Assembly: GCA_902799045.1 (NCBI GenBank)
Contig: CADBZH010000018.1
Location: 1 to 38,513, forward strand
From: an uncultured Eubacteriales bacterium
GTDB taxonomy: Bacteria; Bacillota; Clostridia; Christensenellales; Aristaeellaceae
Direction: 5' to 3'
Length of the DNA stretch: 38,513 bases
In this document: positions 38,048 through 38,513 of the stretch, piece after piece
Layout of the letters: each line of letters begins with the position of its first letter
How positions within the stretch are numbered: position 1 is the first letter of the stretch
Translations under genes and position numbers: made by a program
The notes under the pieces: generated by a model
Databases searched by the model: none
What the model was told of the DNA's origin: nothing
Seen by the model: only the letters and a program-made list of their open reading frames with translations

Positions 38048-38513
38048 ATGACCAAAGTCAGGGTTCAGGACGCTACCAGGGAATTGAGCGCGAACACCGG
38101 CAGGATGCTGGAGAATGTGACGCGGATGCGCAAGCAGTCGCAGGAGATGCTGAGCGCCCTGCGGCGGATTTCTGATGGTTTCGTCCGCGAAGAGCGGGAA
38201 CGTCAGGAGCGCGAGGCCAAGGAAGAGCTGCGCAAGCAGTATGAGGCCAGCGCCCAGTTTATGACCGCCTATTCCAGCGAGCAGGTGCCGGATATTCCGG
38301 AGGCGCCCGCGGTGCAACCCCAGAGCGCGCCGACCGAAGCGCAGGCGGAAGCGCCCGCGGCGGCAGCTCGTCCGGCGGCAAAGCCCCAGCCCGCCCAGCC
38401 GGCGGCCCCGGCGAGGCCCGCCCAGGGCACGCCGGCCCGAGGCGCCTATGGCCAGCAGGGCCAGCGCCCGGCGGCGCGTCCGATGGGCCAGGGCGGCTAC
38501 ACCGCCACGCCCG
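38048..38513 (+). CDS. infB: Translation initiation factor IF-2, N-terminal part (cut by window edge)
   Basis: About 155 residues are visible and the frame is open to the edge. The call rests mainly on gene order after ylxQ. The protein starts MTKVRVQDATRELSANTG, has a charged helical stretch (REERERQEREAKEELRKQYEAS, about 58-79) and then a Pro/Ala/Gln-rich linker typical of IF-2 N-termini (from about residue 88). The GTPase domain lies beyond the window. The N-terminal IF2_N motif is weak compared with other Clostridia. GAGGGA lies very close to the ATG; GGGGTG 11 bases away may be the true site. Confidence 0.85.
   Translation, partial: MTKVRVQDATRELSANTGRMLENVTRMRKQSQEMLSALRRISDGFVREERERQEREAKEELRKQYEASAQFMTAYSSEQVPDIPEAPAVQPQSAPTEAQAEAPAAAARPAAKPQPAQPAAPARPAQGTPARGAYGQQGQRPAARPMGQGGYTATP

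Overview
The window looks like a GC-rich, plant-polysaccharide-degrading member of the Clostridia, most likely an uncultured gut or rumen lineage near Christensenellales; that placement is an inference from gene content. The supporting evidence is the Firmicutes-type rimP-nusA-ylxR-ylxQ-infB cluster, a spoIIP sporulation amidase, strong AGGAGG-like ribosome binding sites, textbook sigma-A promoters, and extracellular xylanase and cellulase genes next to CUT1-type sugar permeases without a local ATPase. Thirty-three genes are supported, one of them cut by the right edge. No rRNA, tRNA or CRISPR array was found.

Layout. 1-388 holds interspersed repeats. 389-2103 (minus) is a DUF1614-like membrane protein plus spoIIP. 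2236-3630 is a visibly lower-GC module: a zinc-ribbon membrane protein and a small His/Cys protein transcribed leftward, and a divergent XRE regulator, with two palindromic operators between them; one operator exactly fills the spacer of a consensus promoter. 3631-4156 is packed with palindromic and tandem repeats. 4157-6619 (minus) carries a MATE exporter and a family 2 glycosyltransferase. 6865-10581 (plus) carries asnS, a secreted SH3 protein and a secreted histidine acid phosphatase. A class II aldolase (minus) and a fucose/arabinose-isomerase-like protein (plus) diverge from 11514-11764.

13332-30133 is the centrepiece, a polysaccharide-use locus: a GH10 xylanase with a carbohydrate-binding domain, then an apparent 12-kb operon encoding a giant membrane-anchored solute-binding protein, permease pair 1, a membrane-anchored NHL propeller, a Yip1-like membrane protein, a membrane-anchored DUF5696 protein and permease pair 2. 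A separately promoted second solute-binding protein with a LacI-type operator and a GH5 endoglucanase follow. The likely logic is that secreted GH10 and GH5 enzymes cut xylan and glucan, anchored proteins bind and perhaps trim the oligosaccharides, and two permease pairs import them using an ATPase encoded elsewhere. The NHL/Yip1/DUF5696 trio between two permease pairs is the best candidate for an undescribed system.

30497-33773 (minus) holds a heparinase-II/III-like protein, a SpoU-type RNA methyltransferase and an alpha/beta hydrolase with an odd nucleophile elbow. 33994-38513 (plus) is housekeeping: an FmdB-type zinc ribbon, murA, then rimP-nusA-rnpM-ylxQ-infB behind a leader containing an intrinsic-terminator-like hairpin. 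Mobile-element-like palindromes (MITE or REP type) sit in several gaps, including inside the transport operon.
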